The notes: generated by a model not told the origin, from the sequence alone. DNA of 64,000 nt from Streptomyces sp. NRRL S-455 (GCF_000717875.1 NZ_JOCT01000009.1:111814-175813), one strand, 5' to 3'. Counted from the first letter of the stretch, positions 26,101 through 33,693 are shown. A program made the numbers and translations.

Positions 26101-28107
26101 CGCCCGTCCGCGCCGCCGCCCGGTACCGCCCGACGCCGCCGCACCCTCACCCGAAGCCAGTGCCGGCAGCGCAGCGGGTTCCCCGGCGGCCCGACGCCGA
26201 CGCCGCCCGGTGGGTGCGGCCCCCTCGGCCTCGGCACCGACGACACCGGCACCACCGGCATCCTCGGTGCCCTCACCCGGAACGTCAGCGTCCAGGAAGG
26301 CATTGGTGGAGGCCCGCCGGGCCCGGCGCCGCCCCCCACTCAAGGTCTGCCCACTGGGGGTCTGCTCACCGGGGGCCTGCTCACCGGAGGCGGCGGGATC
26401 CCCCTCGTCGGCCGCCTGGCCGACGGCATCCGCGGCAACAACACCGGCCCCACCGCCGATCGGCACCTCGAGGACGTACGCGTTACCGCTCATGCCCGGC
26501 ACCTCGTGCGTCTGCAGCACGCCGCCGTGAGCCCGGACGATCCCGCGCACGATGGGCTCGTGCACCGTGTCGCCGCCGGCGTACGGCCCGCGCACCTCGA
26601 TGCGGACGCCCTCGCCGCGCTGGGCCGCCGCCACCACGACGGTGTTGTCCAGGTAACCGCCCGCCGACACAGGCGTGTTGCCGGTCGCGTCGACGCCCGC
26701 CACGTCCGCGACCAGATGCGCGAGGGCTGTGGCGAGCAGCCGGGCGTCGACCTCGGCCTCGATCGGCGGAGCGTGCACGGCGAACTGCACCCGCCCGGGC
26801 CCGATCAGCTCGACGGCCCCGTCGACCCCGGCGGCGACGACGGCGTCCAGCATCACCTTCGTACGGGTGATGCCTCCGTCGCCCGCGTCGAGCCGCTGGT
26901 AGCCGAGGACGTTGTCGATCAGCGTCGTGATGCGCGAATAGCCCGCCGACAGATGGTGCAGCACCTGGTTGGCCTCGGGCCAGAGCTGCCCGGCGTCGTC
27001 CGCGGCCAGCGCGGCCAGCTCGCGGCGCAGCTCCTCCAGCGGCCCGCGCAGCGACCGCCCGAGCAGGGTCAGCAACTGCTCGTGCCGGGCGGCGAGCGCC
27101 TCGTAGCGGTCCTTCTCCCGCTCCCCGAGGGCGGCGTACCGGTCCTCGTTCGCGCCGAGTTCCTCGGCGTGCCGCTCCTGCAGCTCCTCCAGCTCGGTGA
27201 CGTGCTGCTGACGCAGCGCGGTCAGCTCGGAGGCGTGCTCCTCGGCGATCCGCTCCAGCTCTTCCTCGTGGCGCTTCTGTGCCGCCTCCTTCTCCTCGAC
27301 GACGGCGTCGTACGGCCGCCGGTCGGTGAAGGTCATCACGGCACCGACGAGCTGGTCGCCGTCGCGCACGGGCGCGGTCGTCAGATCGACCGGCACCTTG
27401 CCGCCGTCCTTGGCGTACAGCACCTGCCCGCGCACCCGGTGCTTGCGCCCGGAGCGCAGGGTGTCGGCGAGCGGCGACTCCTCGTACGGGAAGGGCGAGC
27501 CGTCGGCCCGCGAGTGCAGCACGAGATCATGCAGTTCGCGCCCGCCGAGATCGCTGGCCCGGAAACCCAGGATCTGGGCCGCGGCCGGATTGACCAGCAC
27601 GATCCGCCCGTCGGTGTCCGTTCCGACGACACCCTCGGACGCCGCCCGCAGGATCATCTCGGTCTGCCGCTGCGACCGGGCCAGCTCGGCCTCGGTGTCC
27701 ACGGTCCCGGAGAGGTCACGCACGACGAGCATGAGCAGCTCGTCGCCGGTGTAGCCGTAACCGTCGTAGGCCTGCTGCCCGTTCTCGAGATTCGCACTGG
27801 TGACCTCGACGGGGAACTCGGTCCCGTCCGTCCTGCGCGCGATCATCCGGGTCGGCTTGGTCCGGGCCTGCGGATCGAGGTGCTCCGGCCGCCGCATGGA
27901 GCCCGGGATGAGCTTGGAGTCGAACTGCGGCAGCAGATCGAGCAGCCCGCGCCCCACCAGAGCGGTGCCCGGAGTCTCGAAGGCCTCCAGGGCGATGGTG
28001 TTGGCGTTGACGACCGTCCCGTTGGCATTGACCAGCACCAACGCGTCGGGAAGGGCGTCCAGTATGGCTGCGAGGCGAGCAGCGCCTCGGGATGGCCTGC
28101 TGCTCAC
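23176..28107 (-). CDS. giant PAS / degenerate histidine kinase / twin-receiver protein
   Basis: A 1643-residue cytoplasmic signalling protein. Two PAS domains (about 8-130 and 150-265) are followed by a coiled coil of Glu-rich heptads (268-345). A kinase-like core (345-560) comes next, then about 830 residues rich in Pro, Gln, Ala and Gly with short repeats (560-1390). Two receiver domains end it (about 1400-1500, 1512-1640). The usual SHELRTPL phosphorylation motif reads GRSLRGPL, so the His is Arg. The N-box Asn residues are also missing. The last receiver keeps VVMDLM (phospho-Asp) but has Glu where the switch Lys is expected; the first keeps FVDP and LLKA. It is probably a pseudokinase scaffold. 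It lies downstream of the SSI gene. Confidence 0.88.
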   Translation of the reverse strand: MSSRPSRGAARLAAILDALPDALVLVNANGTVVNANTIALEAFETPGTALVGRGLLDLLPQFDSKLIPGSMRRPEHLDPQARTKPTRMIARRTDGTEFPVEVTSANLENGQQAYDGYGYTGDELLMLVVRDLSGTVDTEAELARSQRQTEMILRAASEGVVGTDTDGRIVLVNPAAAQILGFRASDLGGRELHDLVLHSRADGSPFPYEESPLADTLRSGRKHRVRGQVLYAKDGGKVPVDLTTAPVRDGDQLVGAVMTFTDRRPYDAVVEEKEAAQKRHEEELERIAEEHASELTALRQQHVTELEELQERHAEELGANEDRYAALGEREKDRYEALAARHEQLLTLLGRSLRGPLEELRRELAALAADDAGQLWPEANQVLHHLSAGYSRITTLIDNVLGYQRLDAGDGGITRTKVMLDAVVAAGVDGAVELIGPGRVQFAVHAPPIEAEVDARLLATALAHLVADVAGVDATGNTPVSAGGYLDNTVVVAAAQRGEGVRIEVRGPYAGGDTVHEPIVRGIVRAHGGVLQTHEVPGMSGNAYVLEVPIGGGAGVVAADAVGQAADEGDPAASGEQAPGEQTPSGQTLSGGRRRARRASTNAFLDADVPGEGTEDAGGAGVVGAEAEGAAPTGRRRRRAAGEPAALPALASGEGAAASGGTGRRRGRAAEDAGAGAVGSAVQGVAEGAVVTAAEHAAGTAASNTGLGGTVPPQGVPASSGRRARREPGEQHALPPALPAPSGEAAAGSSGAAQGQGPQPTGRRRRALAAANERAAAQEAAGPRPVFALPPAEADQAPRPGQSVETDQSGRPAQPGQSVQPGQSVQPGQGVQAGQGQGAVAVPGSASVGDAVVEEGRHDAVPHDQSADHTPPQPHPTSAPTGRRRRAAAPQPAEAAGAQGAGQQASVPAAATGAAPAGPGQGVPAQHDATGQVPAGHAAPGQGAPGHGVPVQVGVAAGQVAPGTAMPPQDLAVPAAHGEAGQPQGAAVPPQGAAVPPQGIAVPPHEGAMPPQGTAVPPHAGAVPPQGVAVPPQGVAVPPQGVSVPPPGGLGGSVQAVVPGQPVQPAVASPAGQPLPQAAQPLPQQPAGQPLPAEAAPGQGTPPQGTPAPGTPAPMPPAQGTPTPGAPAAGAPVPAPQPWPIADDDSTGAGFAVPTGGAAQAAAPANGTAHPAPSVPPNGTPAQAAAPQSSTPAPGTPLPPEGPARAQRAAQPLPAEAAAPVDPNSTQGRAFSVRTLGQGVPFNRQAAQVQQPSGVPGGAPAPQGAVTPPPHQPGGSGRRRKLGTPPDPAARTEQAPRPEQASRQEHGPRKEQASRPEQAARPHPAAEPTPPRGAPVPAPVPAQPSLAGQSRLAQMTEGGGRSYAIGAPDENAAEGPEPLDGPGGAVEVADPPLPQPMDDELPPEPLDNPRRLLVWPAPDASTQQALSDRGYRPVIVNSREEVDAQIAAFPAALFVDPLTGPITRTALQSLRQAAVAAEVPVLVTAGLGQASRDAAYGADPAILLKALAPRDTEQHPPRVLLIEEHAEIALALTATLERRGMQVARAASDADAVTLASDFRPNLVVMDLMQVQQRRAGYAGIIDWLRANGQLNRTPLVVYTAAVDPADLPRLASGETVLFLAERSTSSEVQSRIVELLSRIGTN

Positions 28108-28394
28108 GAGTCGCTTCCTCCCTGTTACCGCACCTTGCCGACCGCTCGGGCCATCTTGCCAACCGGCCCGCGGCGTGTCACGCGAGGGAGTCTAAGGGCT
28201 GCGGTTGCGCTCGCGACGCCGGATGCGGGCGAGGTCCCACGAGCAAGTGACCCCGAACTGACGACCGAGTAGCCGCAAACGCCCGCCCTCCTGCAAGGAC
28301 GTCGCGGGACCTTCGCGGGACCTTTACGAGGGCAGGGTTTCTGTACCTTTTCGCCCGGGTGGCCGGATGAGGGCGGGCTGTGGCCGAATCGGAC
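28108..28394. other. region between the PAS gene and the SSI gene
   Basis: About 290 bases without a supported gene. It must hold the promoter of the PAS protein and any terminator of the SSI gene. Direct repeats of the form CGCGGGACCTT (near 28303-28325) are visible. I see no clear hairpin with a T-run. Confidence 0.4.
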
Positions 28395-28967
28395 TCAGCG
28401 GCGCTTCTCGGACCCCATGGCCGGCAGGAGCGGCACGAGCCGGTCCCAGCGGGCGATCTGGCAGCCGTCACTGCGGTCGTACGTGGCGTCGACCCACCGC
28501 CCGGCCCAGGTCCCGGTGACGTGCGCGGTGGCCGGCCCGCCGTACTGCATGGTGCAGATGCCGCCCTCCCGGGCGGGGGCGAAGGCGTCCTCCCCCCACC
28601 GCGTGTTCCGCTCCAGGGCGGCACAGGCACCGCGCGGGTCGGGATGGCTGCCCCCGTCGGGCCCGCAGTACAGCTCGAACGTCCCGTCGGCCCCACCGCC
28701 GGCGTTCCGCACGGTCACGGTGAGGTGGTCACGCTCCTGGCCCTGGCCCTGGCCCTGACCCTTCCCCTGGCCCTTCCCTTTGCCCTGGCTCACGCCGAGC
28801 CCGGCCGCGGACTGCCCGGCCTGGGCGTGCGCGACCGGGGACACCGCGGTCAGTGAACCGACGGCGGCGACGGAGGCGGCGGCCCCGACGACGAGGCGCC
28901 GCAGACCGGGACGAGATGTGATCCGTGGTGTGATCCGAGGCGTACCCCGGCGAATGGTGATCAGCAT
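28395..28967 (-). CDS. Streptomyces subtilisin inhibitor (SSI) family secreted protease inhibitor
   Basis: A 190-residue precursor. A basic start and hydrophobic stretch (RRLVVGAAASVAAVGSL) end in a probable AHA cleavage site near residue 48. A Lys/Gly/Gln repeat (about 60-78) then precedes the SSI domain. That domain has the conserved cysteines in YCGPDGGSHPDPRGACAAL, GGICTMQYGGP and SDGCQIARWD. By alignment with SSI (CPMVYDP) the reactive P1 residue is Met in CTMQY, with Gln at P1', which predicts inhibition of subtilisin- or chymotrypsin-like proteases rather than trypsin. SSI proteins are secreted dimers that restrain extracellular proteases. The KGQG linker is unusual for the family. Confidence 0.92.
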   Translation of the reverse strand: MLITIRRGTPRITPRITSRPGLRRLVVGAAASVAAVGSLTAVSPVAHAQAGQSAAGLGVSQGKGKGQGKGQGQGQGQERDHLTVTVRNAGGGADGTFELYCGPDGGSHPDPRGACAALERNTRWGEDAFAPAREGGICTMQYGGPATAHVTGTWAGRWVDATYDRSDGCQIARWDRLVPLLPAMGSEKRR

Positions 28968-29175
28968 GCCCTGACTAACGCGGCGCGGCCCGGTACGTTG
29001 CGCGCCGGGACACGAGCGCCGTACGACCCCACGACGCGCCCCCGCGCCGACCGGACAAGGCCTTTGCCCTGCGCCCTTCCCGCCTAGTAACGTGGGGGTC
29101 GATTGGTGACAGCACGCTCGACTGTGTCATCATCGGCAGGCACCGAATCGCGCTCGCGCGGGAGGGTCGTGCACT

Positions 29176-29266
29176 GGAGGCGTCGCCTAGTCCGGTCTAT
29201 GGCGCCGCACTGCTAATGCGGTTTGGGTCTTAAAGCCCATCGAGGGTTCAAATCCCTCCGCCTCCG
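29176..29266 (+). tRNA. tRNA-Ser(GCU)
   Basis: Type II tRNA of 91 bases. The acceptor stem is GGAGGCG with CGCCTCC. The anticodon loop CTGCTAA gives GCU. A long variable arm is present, and the T arm is GAGGG-TTCAAAT-CCCTC. The discriminator is G and CCA is not encoded. Confidence 0.95.
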
Positions 29267-29277
29267 CACCTGATCAC

Positions 29278-29305
29278 GAAGCCCCGGTCACCCGACCGGG
29301 GCTTC
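29278..29305 (+). terminator. terminator after tRNA-Ser
   Basis: A perfect 12-bp stem (GAAGCCCCGGTC / GACCGGGGCTTC) with the loop ACCC, eleven bases after the tRNA. No long T-run follows. Confidence 0.8.
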
Positions 29306-29441
29306 GCTGCCGTTTGGGCTGTTTCCGCTGGTCACAAGGGGTGCGGCAAACGGATTTCACATGGCGGCGGCAGTCATGTAATGTTCTTCCTGTCGCCGCG
29401 AGCGAGCCGGAAGGCCCGAGAGCGGCGAAAAAACAGAACAA

Positions 29442-29514
29442 GCACTCGTAGCTTAACGGATAGAGCATCTGACTACGGATCAGAAGGTTGCAGGTTCGAA
29501 TCCTGCCGAGTGCA
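29442..29514 (+). tRNA. tRNA-Arg(ACG), integration target
   Basis: A 73-base tRNA. The acceptor stem is GCACTCG with CGAGTGC, the anticodon loop CTACGGA gives ACG, and the T arm is GCAGG-TTCGAAT-CCTGC. CCA is not encoded. From the anticodon loop to the end its sequence recurs at 31310 and 33637, and its last bases recur at 37494. The gene has therefore served as the attachment site of integrative elements and has been restored intact at the left junction. Confidence 0.96.
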
Positions 29515-29516
29515 CA
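29473..29516 (+). other. attL core: 3' half of tRNA-Arg
   Basis: The 44 bases from the anticodon loop through the discriminator and two bases beyond are identical to 31310-31353. This is the leftmost attachment core of the tandem element array. Confidence 0.9.
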
Positions 29517-29521
29517 CAGGT

Positions 29522-29556
29522 CAAAGGCCCCCTGGGATCATCCCGGGGGGCCTTTG
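29522..29556 (+). terminator. terminator after tRNA-Arg
   Basis: A 16-bp stem with one G-U pair (arms 29522-29537 and 29541-29556, loop TCA) directly after the tRNA. Similar hairpins follow the copies at 31310 and 37494, so each junction carries its own terminator. Confidence 0.85.
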
Positions 29557-29578
29557 ACATCAACGGCTGACATCAACG
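29553..29578. repeat. arm-type integrase repeat, copy 1
   Basis: Two TGACATCAAC units start at 29555 and 29568, a 13-base period. The whole 25-base block is repeated exactly at 31179-31203. The two copies lie just inside the two ends of the first element, as arm sites of tyrosine integrases do. Confidence 0.75.
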
Positions 29579-29594
29579 CGGCCAGAAAGGCCGA

Positions 29595-29900
29595 TCACTC
29601 CTCAGCGGCCTGCTCCTGCTCGCCGTCTGATTCCTCCTGCGACTCGTCCAGGCCGAGAGCATCGTCCATCCGATCGGCGGCGGCCTGGAGCGTCGTGCTC
29701 ATCACGTGCGCGTAAGTATCGAGCGTCATCGTGATCGTGCTGTGGCCCAGCGTCTCCATGATCGTGCGAGCGTCCACACCCTGTGCGAGCAGCAGAGAGG
29801 CGCACGTGTGGCGAAGGTCGTGCACCCGTACTCGCCGTACGCCGGCGTCCCGGCACAGGATAGTGCCGTCGAGTTGGCACCGCCATCCGGACAGACCCAC
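29595..29900 (-). pseudogene. tyrosine integrase, C-terminal fragment
   Basis: Only the last part of a tyrosine recombinase remains. It carries the catalytic box-II residues: HDLRHT (Arg and His), LGHS (second His) and the nucleophile in DTYAHVM, followed by an acidic tail. The N-terminal arm-binding domain and the first catalytic Arg are absent. Recognisable homology begins near VRRVRVHDLRH, and the sequence upstream of it is unrelated. It ends 17 bases from the arm repeats and about 80 from the tRNA core, the usual place for an integrase gene of an AICE-type element. The element can no longer excise by itself. Confidence 0.85.
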
Positions 29901-30005
29901 CCTGGAAGCACGACAACCCCGTTCCCGCTGGTGAGTTGCGGGAACGGGGCATATCTCGCTTTGACCAGGCTTGGGAGAGCCTGATCGAAAGGATGGGCTA
30001 CCGCC

Positions 30006-30146
30006 GTGACAAAGATTGACGGGCCTCTGAACGTGGAGACTACCGAAGCCCGGCGCCGGAGGGTTGAACTTTGGTTCGCTGGCATCGGATCAGTGGCCGG
30101 CCTGCTGGGGGCGGTGGCAACTGTGATCACAGTTCTCAGGGGGTGA
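30006..30146 (+). CDS. small single-span membrane protein (46 aa)
   Basis: Starts at GTG 30006 with AAGGAT upstream. It has a charged N-terminal half (TTEARRRRVELW) and one hydrophobic helix (about 22-44, FAGIGSVAGLLGAVATVITVL) ending in RG. Length, charge pattern and ribosome site suggest a real short gene of the integrated element. I do not recognise the family. Confidence 0.5.
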   Translation: MTKIDGPLNVETTEARRRRVELWFAGIGSVAGLLGAVATVITVLRG

Positions 30147-30730
30147 TCCACACAGGCGTTAGAAGCTGTTGTCTTTCCGATCTTGAGCAGTGTCCGTCGA
30201 ACGGGAGTCTCGATCGGGTGATCACGGTCGGTGCCGGGCATGCTCAGAGGGTGTCTATGCCAACGAGCGGTCCAGGAGGCCCTGTTGTCGCAGTTGTACG
30301 CGACCGCCAAGACGGAGTCCACCTCGGTCATCCTCGCGTGTGACTGCCTGGCTCACCGGTTCGGGAACGCCGCCGTTGCCGTGACAACGGACTGCGCAGC
30401 GTCAACGGGAGGGAACAACTCACGAGCTGTCGATTTGGAGCGTCATGTCCGGCGGGTCTCACCGGGACCTCGCACGGGTTGGCCCTCCCTGCAGGTCAGA
30501 GCGGTCCGCGTCCCGTTATCACCCACCTCCCGGAGCCTCCTGGAGCCGCGCTCTCCGCCCGGCCGATGCTCTCTCCGGCGCGGCGAGCGAAGCGGTCCAT
30601 CCTCGCACCGCTCGCTGTGCCCCACTGCCGTACCCGCCGGACCCTGGAAGGTTTCAGGTTCCGCCTGGCTCACGGCACTCCGTACTGTTCCCGGACATGC
30701 CCATAGGTTATGGGCGGGAAGGAATCGAAC
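30147..30730. other. eroded accessory DNA, no gene called
   Basis: About 580 bases inside the first element. Open frames on both strands lack ribosome sites or family resemblance, and the composition is uneven. It probably consists of fragments left by deletions. The stretch around 30150-30200 looks like the end of an insertion sequence, but I could not identify it. Confidence 0.35.
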
Positions 30731-31165
30731 ATGATCATCAGGCATGTACGTTCCATCAGGCAACCGGTTCGTCGGCGATGGCTTCAGGCGCTCACCACCT
30801 GCGCGGCGGCCGGGGCAATCGCTGTGGGGCTGGCGGCACAGCCCGCCGCAGCAGCCAGCCAGTTGATCGTATGGCAGGCGCACGGGAGCGACAGCGGTGA
30901 GCTTCGGTACAGCGGCGATGCCACTTGGTACGGCACGGTCAAGGTCTGCGACAACGAGGCGGACGGCCGCGGGGTCTACGTCCAACTGATGTCTGAAGCC
31001 GGAGAATCGATGAGCTGGACTGACTCGGGCGGCTCTGACGGTGTCTGCGGTTACGACGATTCCTATTTCGCGGTCAACTTCATCGACTGGTTCAGGGTGT
31101 GCGAGCGGATCAACAACTTGCCAGACAGCTGCACATCCAAGGTGTCCATCACTAAGGGCGACTGA
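30731..31165 (+). CDS. secreted hypothetical protein
   Basis: A 144-residue precursor. Residues 1-40 are a signal peptide with arginines (RQPVRRRWLQ), a hydrophobic core (ALTTCAAAGAIAVGLAAQP) and a probable AAA-A cleavage site. The mature part (about 105 residues) has four cysteines (VCDN, GVCGY, RVCER, DSCTSK) that could form two disulfides, and a mainly beta, acidic character. ATG 30731 has AAGGAA upstream. It is cargo between the first and second attachment cores. The function is unknown. Confidence 0.7.
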   Translation: MIIRHVRSIRQPVRRRWLQALTTCAAAGAIAVGLAAQPAAAASQLIVWQAHGSDSGELRYSGDATWYGTVKVCDNEADGRGVYVQLMSEAGESMSWTDSGGSDGVCGYDDSYFAVNFIDWFRVCERINNLPDSCTSKVSITKGD

Positions 31166-31178
31166 AGTCAGCCCAGGG

Positions 31179-31203
31179 TTTGACATCAACGGCTGACATC
31201 AAC
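31179..31203. repeat. arm-type integrase repeat, copy 2
   Basis: An exact 25-base copy of the block at 29553-29577, placed 106 bases left of the second attachment core. Together they mark both ends of the first element. Confidence 0.75.
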
Positions 31204-31309
31204 AGTTGCGCACATCGGCATACGGCAGTGATCCGACACCGCCCCCTCGCGGGGGTAGCCTCGGCGCTAAACGGCTGGTCGGCACCCTGCGCGTCTGGGG
31301 GTGACGCGC

Positions 31310-31353
31310 CTACGGATCAGAAGGTTGCAGGTTCGAATCCTGCCGAGTGCACA
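31310..31353 (+). other. attachment core copy 2 (partial tRNA-Arg)
   Basis: 44 bases identical to 29473-29516. There is no 5' half of a tRNA upstream, so this is an att site and not a gene. It is the right end of the first element and the left end of the second. Confidence 0.9.
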
Positions 31354-31364
31354 GCACGTCAGAG

Positions 31365-31395
31365 GCCCTGTGGATCACTCCACAGGGCCTCTGGC
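31365..31395 (+). terminator. terminator hairpin at attachment copy 2
   Basis: A stem of about 14 bp (AGAGGCCCTGTGGA / TCCACAGGGCCTCT) sits where the tRNA terminator lies at the parental copy, followed by a T-rich stretch. Confidence 0.75.
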
Positions 31396-31850
31396 TTTTG
31401 TTTTGACGGCAGTGTTTGACGCAACCGCCTGCGCGAGCCGATCAGACGGCTACCGGGACACCGGCCGGGCCGTCGTCATTGTCCGGATCGTTGCCGTCAC
31501 TCCTCTGGCTTTGTTCACGAGTTTCGACAGCAATCGTTCATGGCTTCGGGAGGCACTCTGGTAGCTCGGTGTTCGATGTTCACGAGAACGGGCAGCACCT
31601 ACAGGGCCAGTGGCATGTCACCGTTCGGGCCCGCGGGCCCGGATACCGGGCTACTCCTGCCAGTCCGTTGTGGTGGCGGCGCGCTCCTGCCACAACCGGC
31701 CCGGTGCCGTTGGTGGGCCGGGTGGGTTGTGACCTCGCCCGAGAGGACCGCGCTCGCGTTTTAGCAGCGGCTGATCACCGCGCCCGAGCTGCATCTGTTC
31801 TTTGCGCCGAGCCGGGACGAGGTCGAGTGGCTCCGGCCGGCGCAGCCGTG
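31396..31850. other. eroded accessory DNA with arm-like repeats
   Basis: It begins with arm-like units TTGACGGCA (31403) and a one-base-shorter second unit (31416), 13 bases apart. The remaining 400 bases show no supported gene. A fragment near 31765-31850 could encode ITAPELHLFFAPSRDEVEWL-like residues, but its origin is unknown to me. Confidence 0.4.
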
Positions 31851-33305
31851 CTACGCGGCCTTGGGGCCGCAGCGCATCCCGATGTACACACACCCCGTGC
31901 CGTCCAGCAGCTCGGAGAAGATCACGGGCATGTAGCCCTCACTGAACGCCGCGCCCACCCCCGTACCGGCGAAAACTGTCTCCGTCACCGGCACCAGATC
32001 GATCTCCAGGGCTTCGGAGAAGTCCTTCATGCCGTCGACGAACTCGTACACCATGTGCCCCGCACCGTCCCGCTCGGTCACGGTGATGACCACGCCCTCG
32101 CGCCGGTACGTGCCGACGAGCGGCGCGAAGTCGACCACGGGAGGCTTGGCCGGCGGGGCGAAGGTGTCCGGCATCGTCACCCCGGCCAGTTCGGCGAGGA
32201 GTTCCCGGTAGAGCGCAGCGTACAGCTCACGCGCACCGCCGCCGTTGGTGAGCAGCGCGACCGCGACGCCTGCCGACGGGACGACGCGCAGATAGCCGTA
32301 CTGCCCGATGGAGGCGCCGTCATGGCCGTAGCCCTGGACGCCGTTCCAGTCGTACAGGGTCCAGCCCAAACCCCAACCGTCCGCGCTGACCGACCACTTG
32401 TCGGGGGAGTCGACGACCCGGCGCTGCATGAGCGCGACGGTCTCCTCGGAGAGCATCCGGGTACCGTCCTGTGCCACTCCGCCCGCGAGGTGCATCCGCG
32501 CGAGCCGCGCGAGGTCCCCGGCCGTGGCGATGACCCGGCCGTACGGGCCCGCCGAGCGCGGCATCAGGTCCCAGGACGGCGCCGGGTCCGGGTCCTGGCC
32601 CGGCTCGCCCAGGTGACCCATCGCTGCGCGGAACCGCAGAGCCTCCTCGGGCAGCGTCATCGTGTGGTCGAGGCCCAGCGGTGTGAGGAGCAGGTCCTTC
32701 AGTGCCTCGTCCCAGACCTTGCCGGTCAGCACCTCGATGATGCGGCCGAGCACGTTGTACCCGATGCTGCTGTACGAGAGCGCCTCGCCGGGCGGGCAGT
32801 CGAGTGCCACGCCCTTCGCGGCCTCGACGTACTTGGCGAGGCAATCGTCGCCGCGCCCGCTGTCATAGGTGAAGTCGCAGGTCAGGCCGCTCGTGTGGCT
32901 GAGCAGCTGGCGTGTGGTGATCGCCCTGGTCAACTCGGGGTCGGCGACCGAGAACTCCGGCAGTACGTCCACGACCGGTGCGTCCAGGTCCAGTTGGCCC
33001 GAATCTGCGAGCTGCATGATCAGGGTGGCGGTGTAAACCTTGGCGATCGAGCCCATCTGGAAGACCGAGTCGGTCGTCGCCTCCACGCCCGTTCCGCGGT
33101 GGAGCACACCGCTGGCCAGCTCGTGTACGGCCCCGTCGATGAGTATCGCCAGCGACGCAGCCGGGACGTGGTGCTTGGCGCGCAGCTCGTCGAGCCGGGC
33201 CTGCCAGTGGGCGAGGTCCAGCTTCCGGCCCGTCGATCCCCGGGTCCCCCACTGGCCCGTGGCGTTCCAGTTGCCCTGCTCGTCCCAGCTCACGTTCTTC
33301 GACAT
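31851..33305 (-). CDS. serine hydrolase of the beta-lactamase (class C / esterase) family
   Basis: A 484-residue protein without a signal peptide. The penicillin-binding fold shows the catalytic SxxK as SIAK (about residue 85), the Tyr motif YSSIGYN and the third motif as YGHDG in place of KTG, which is typical of class C-like esterases and peptidases. A C-terminal lipocalin-like extension spans about 375-484. Being cytoplasmic, it is more likely an esterase or D-amino-acid peptidase than a drug-resistance enzyme. The ATG 33305 has GGGAG upstream. It is divergent from the remains of a TetR gene, with a palindrome between them, so it was probably repressed by that lost regulator. Confidence 0.88.
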   Translation of the reverse strand: MSKNVSWDEQGNWNATGQWGTRGSTGRKLDLAHWQARLDELRAKHHVPAASLAILIDGAVHELASGVLHRGTGVEATTDSVFQMGSIAKVYTATLIMQLADSGQLDLDAPVVDVLPEFSVADPELTRAITTRQLLSHTSGLTCDFTYDSGRGDDCLAKYVEAAKGVALDCPPGEALSYSSIGYNVLGRIIEVLTGKVWDEALKDLLLTPLGLDHTMTLPEEALRFRAAMGHLGEPGQDPDPAPSWDLMPRSAGPYGRVIATAGDLARLARMHLAGGVAQDGTRMLSEETVALMQRRVVDSPDKWSVSADGWGLGWTLYDWNGVQGYGHDGASIGQYGYLRVVPSAGVAVALLTNGGGARELYAALYRELLAELAGVTMPDTFAPPAKPPVVDFAPLVGTYRREGVVITVTERDGAGHMVYEFVDGMKDFSEALEIDLVPVTETVFAGTGVGAAFSEGYMPVIFSELLDGTGCVYIGMRCGPKAA

Positions 33306-33394
33306 GCCTGCTCCCCACTTTGATGCGTACGGCGTTCCCTCGACGCGAACACTGTACGCACTCTGAAGCGCTGTACGCAATGTGCGTACGGTGT
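33306..33394. other. intergenic region with operator
   Basis: A short divergent region between the serine hydrolase and the TetR remnant. The inverted repeat at 33373-33389 lies in it. A partial copy of the GTACGCA arm at 33354-33360 may form a second, weaker site. Confidence 0.5.
33373..33389. promoter_or_regulatory. TetR-type operator GTACGCA-ATG-TGCGTAC
   Basis: Perfect seven-base arms around a three-base spacer, about 70 bases upstream of the serine hydrolase start and just before the TetR remnant. It is the likely site of the lost repressor. Confidence 0.7.
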
Positions 33395-33636
33395 GCGCTA
33401 CTACTGATCGAGCTGGTCGTGGACGACGTCTACGGAGAGCTGGAGGTACCGGCCGTCGTCGACCGCGCCGAGTGGCGCGCGGCCGTCACCCGCAGCGCGG
33501 CCGAGCTGCGGGCGATGACCCTTCGTTACCCCTGGATCGCCCCTGAGCTGGGTCAGGTGGGCCGGTCCACATCGGCCCGAAGGCCACGCGGATGTCGTCC
33601 GGGTTGCTCGCGCAGTTCGAGGTGGATCTCTGCAGA
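33395..33636 (+). pseudogene. TetR regulator remnant without DNA-binding domain
   Basis: The frame from about 33400 reads ELVVDDVYGELEVPAVVDRAEW, then SAAELRAMTLRYPWIAPELG. The neighbouring frame continues HIGPKATRMSSGLLAQFEVDL. This is the ligand-binding domain of a tetracycline-repressor-like protein (TetR_C_1 pattern). The helix-turn-helix is missing, a frameshift lies near 33550, and the sequence is cut by the third attachment core at 33637. It must once have controlled the divergent hydrolase. Confidence 0.75.
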
Positions 33637-33677
33637 CTACGGATCGGAAGGTCGCAGGTTCGAATCCTGCCGAGTGC
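33637..33677 (+). other. attachment core copy 3 (partial tRNA-Arg, two mismatches)
   Basis: 41 bases matching 29473-29513 except for two substitutions. The following sequence resembles that after copy 2 but lacks about 36 bases, including most of the terminator hairpin. It is an older, more eroded junction. Confidence 0.85.
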
Positions 33678-33693
33678 GCCTCTGGCATTTGTC

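Noticed and set aside
23533..28272. Very long open frames on the plus strand across the PAS gene
   Set aside because: They are third-position-GC shadows of the minus-strand gene. The proteins are Arg/Gly/Pro-rich without domains, while the minus strand encodes clear PAS and receiver domains.
29726..30331. A 201-residue minus-strand gene over the integrase fragment
   Set aside because: It uses a different frame from the clear recombinase motifs and has no domain of its own.
31310..31353. A second tRNA-Arg gene
   Set aside because: Only the 3' half is present. The D arm and 5' acceptor strand are missing, so it is an attachment site.
33637..33677. A third tRNA-Arg gene
   Set aside because: Same reason as above, and two substitutions in addition.
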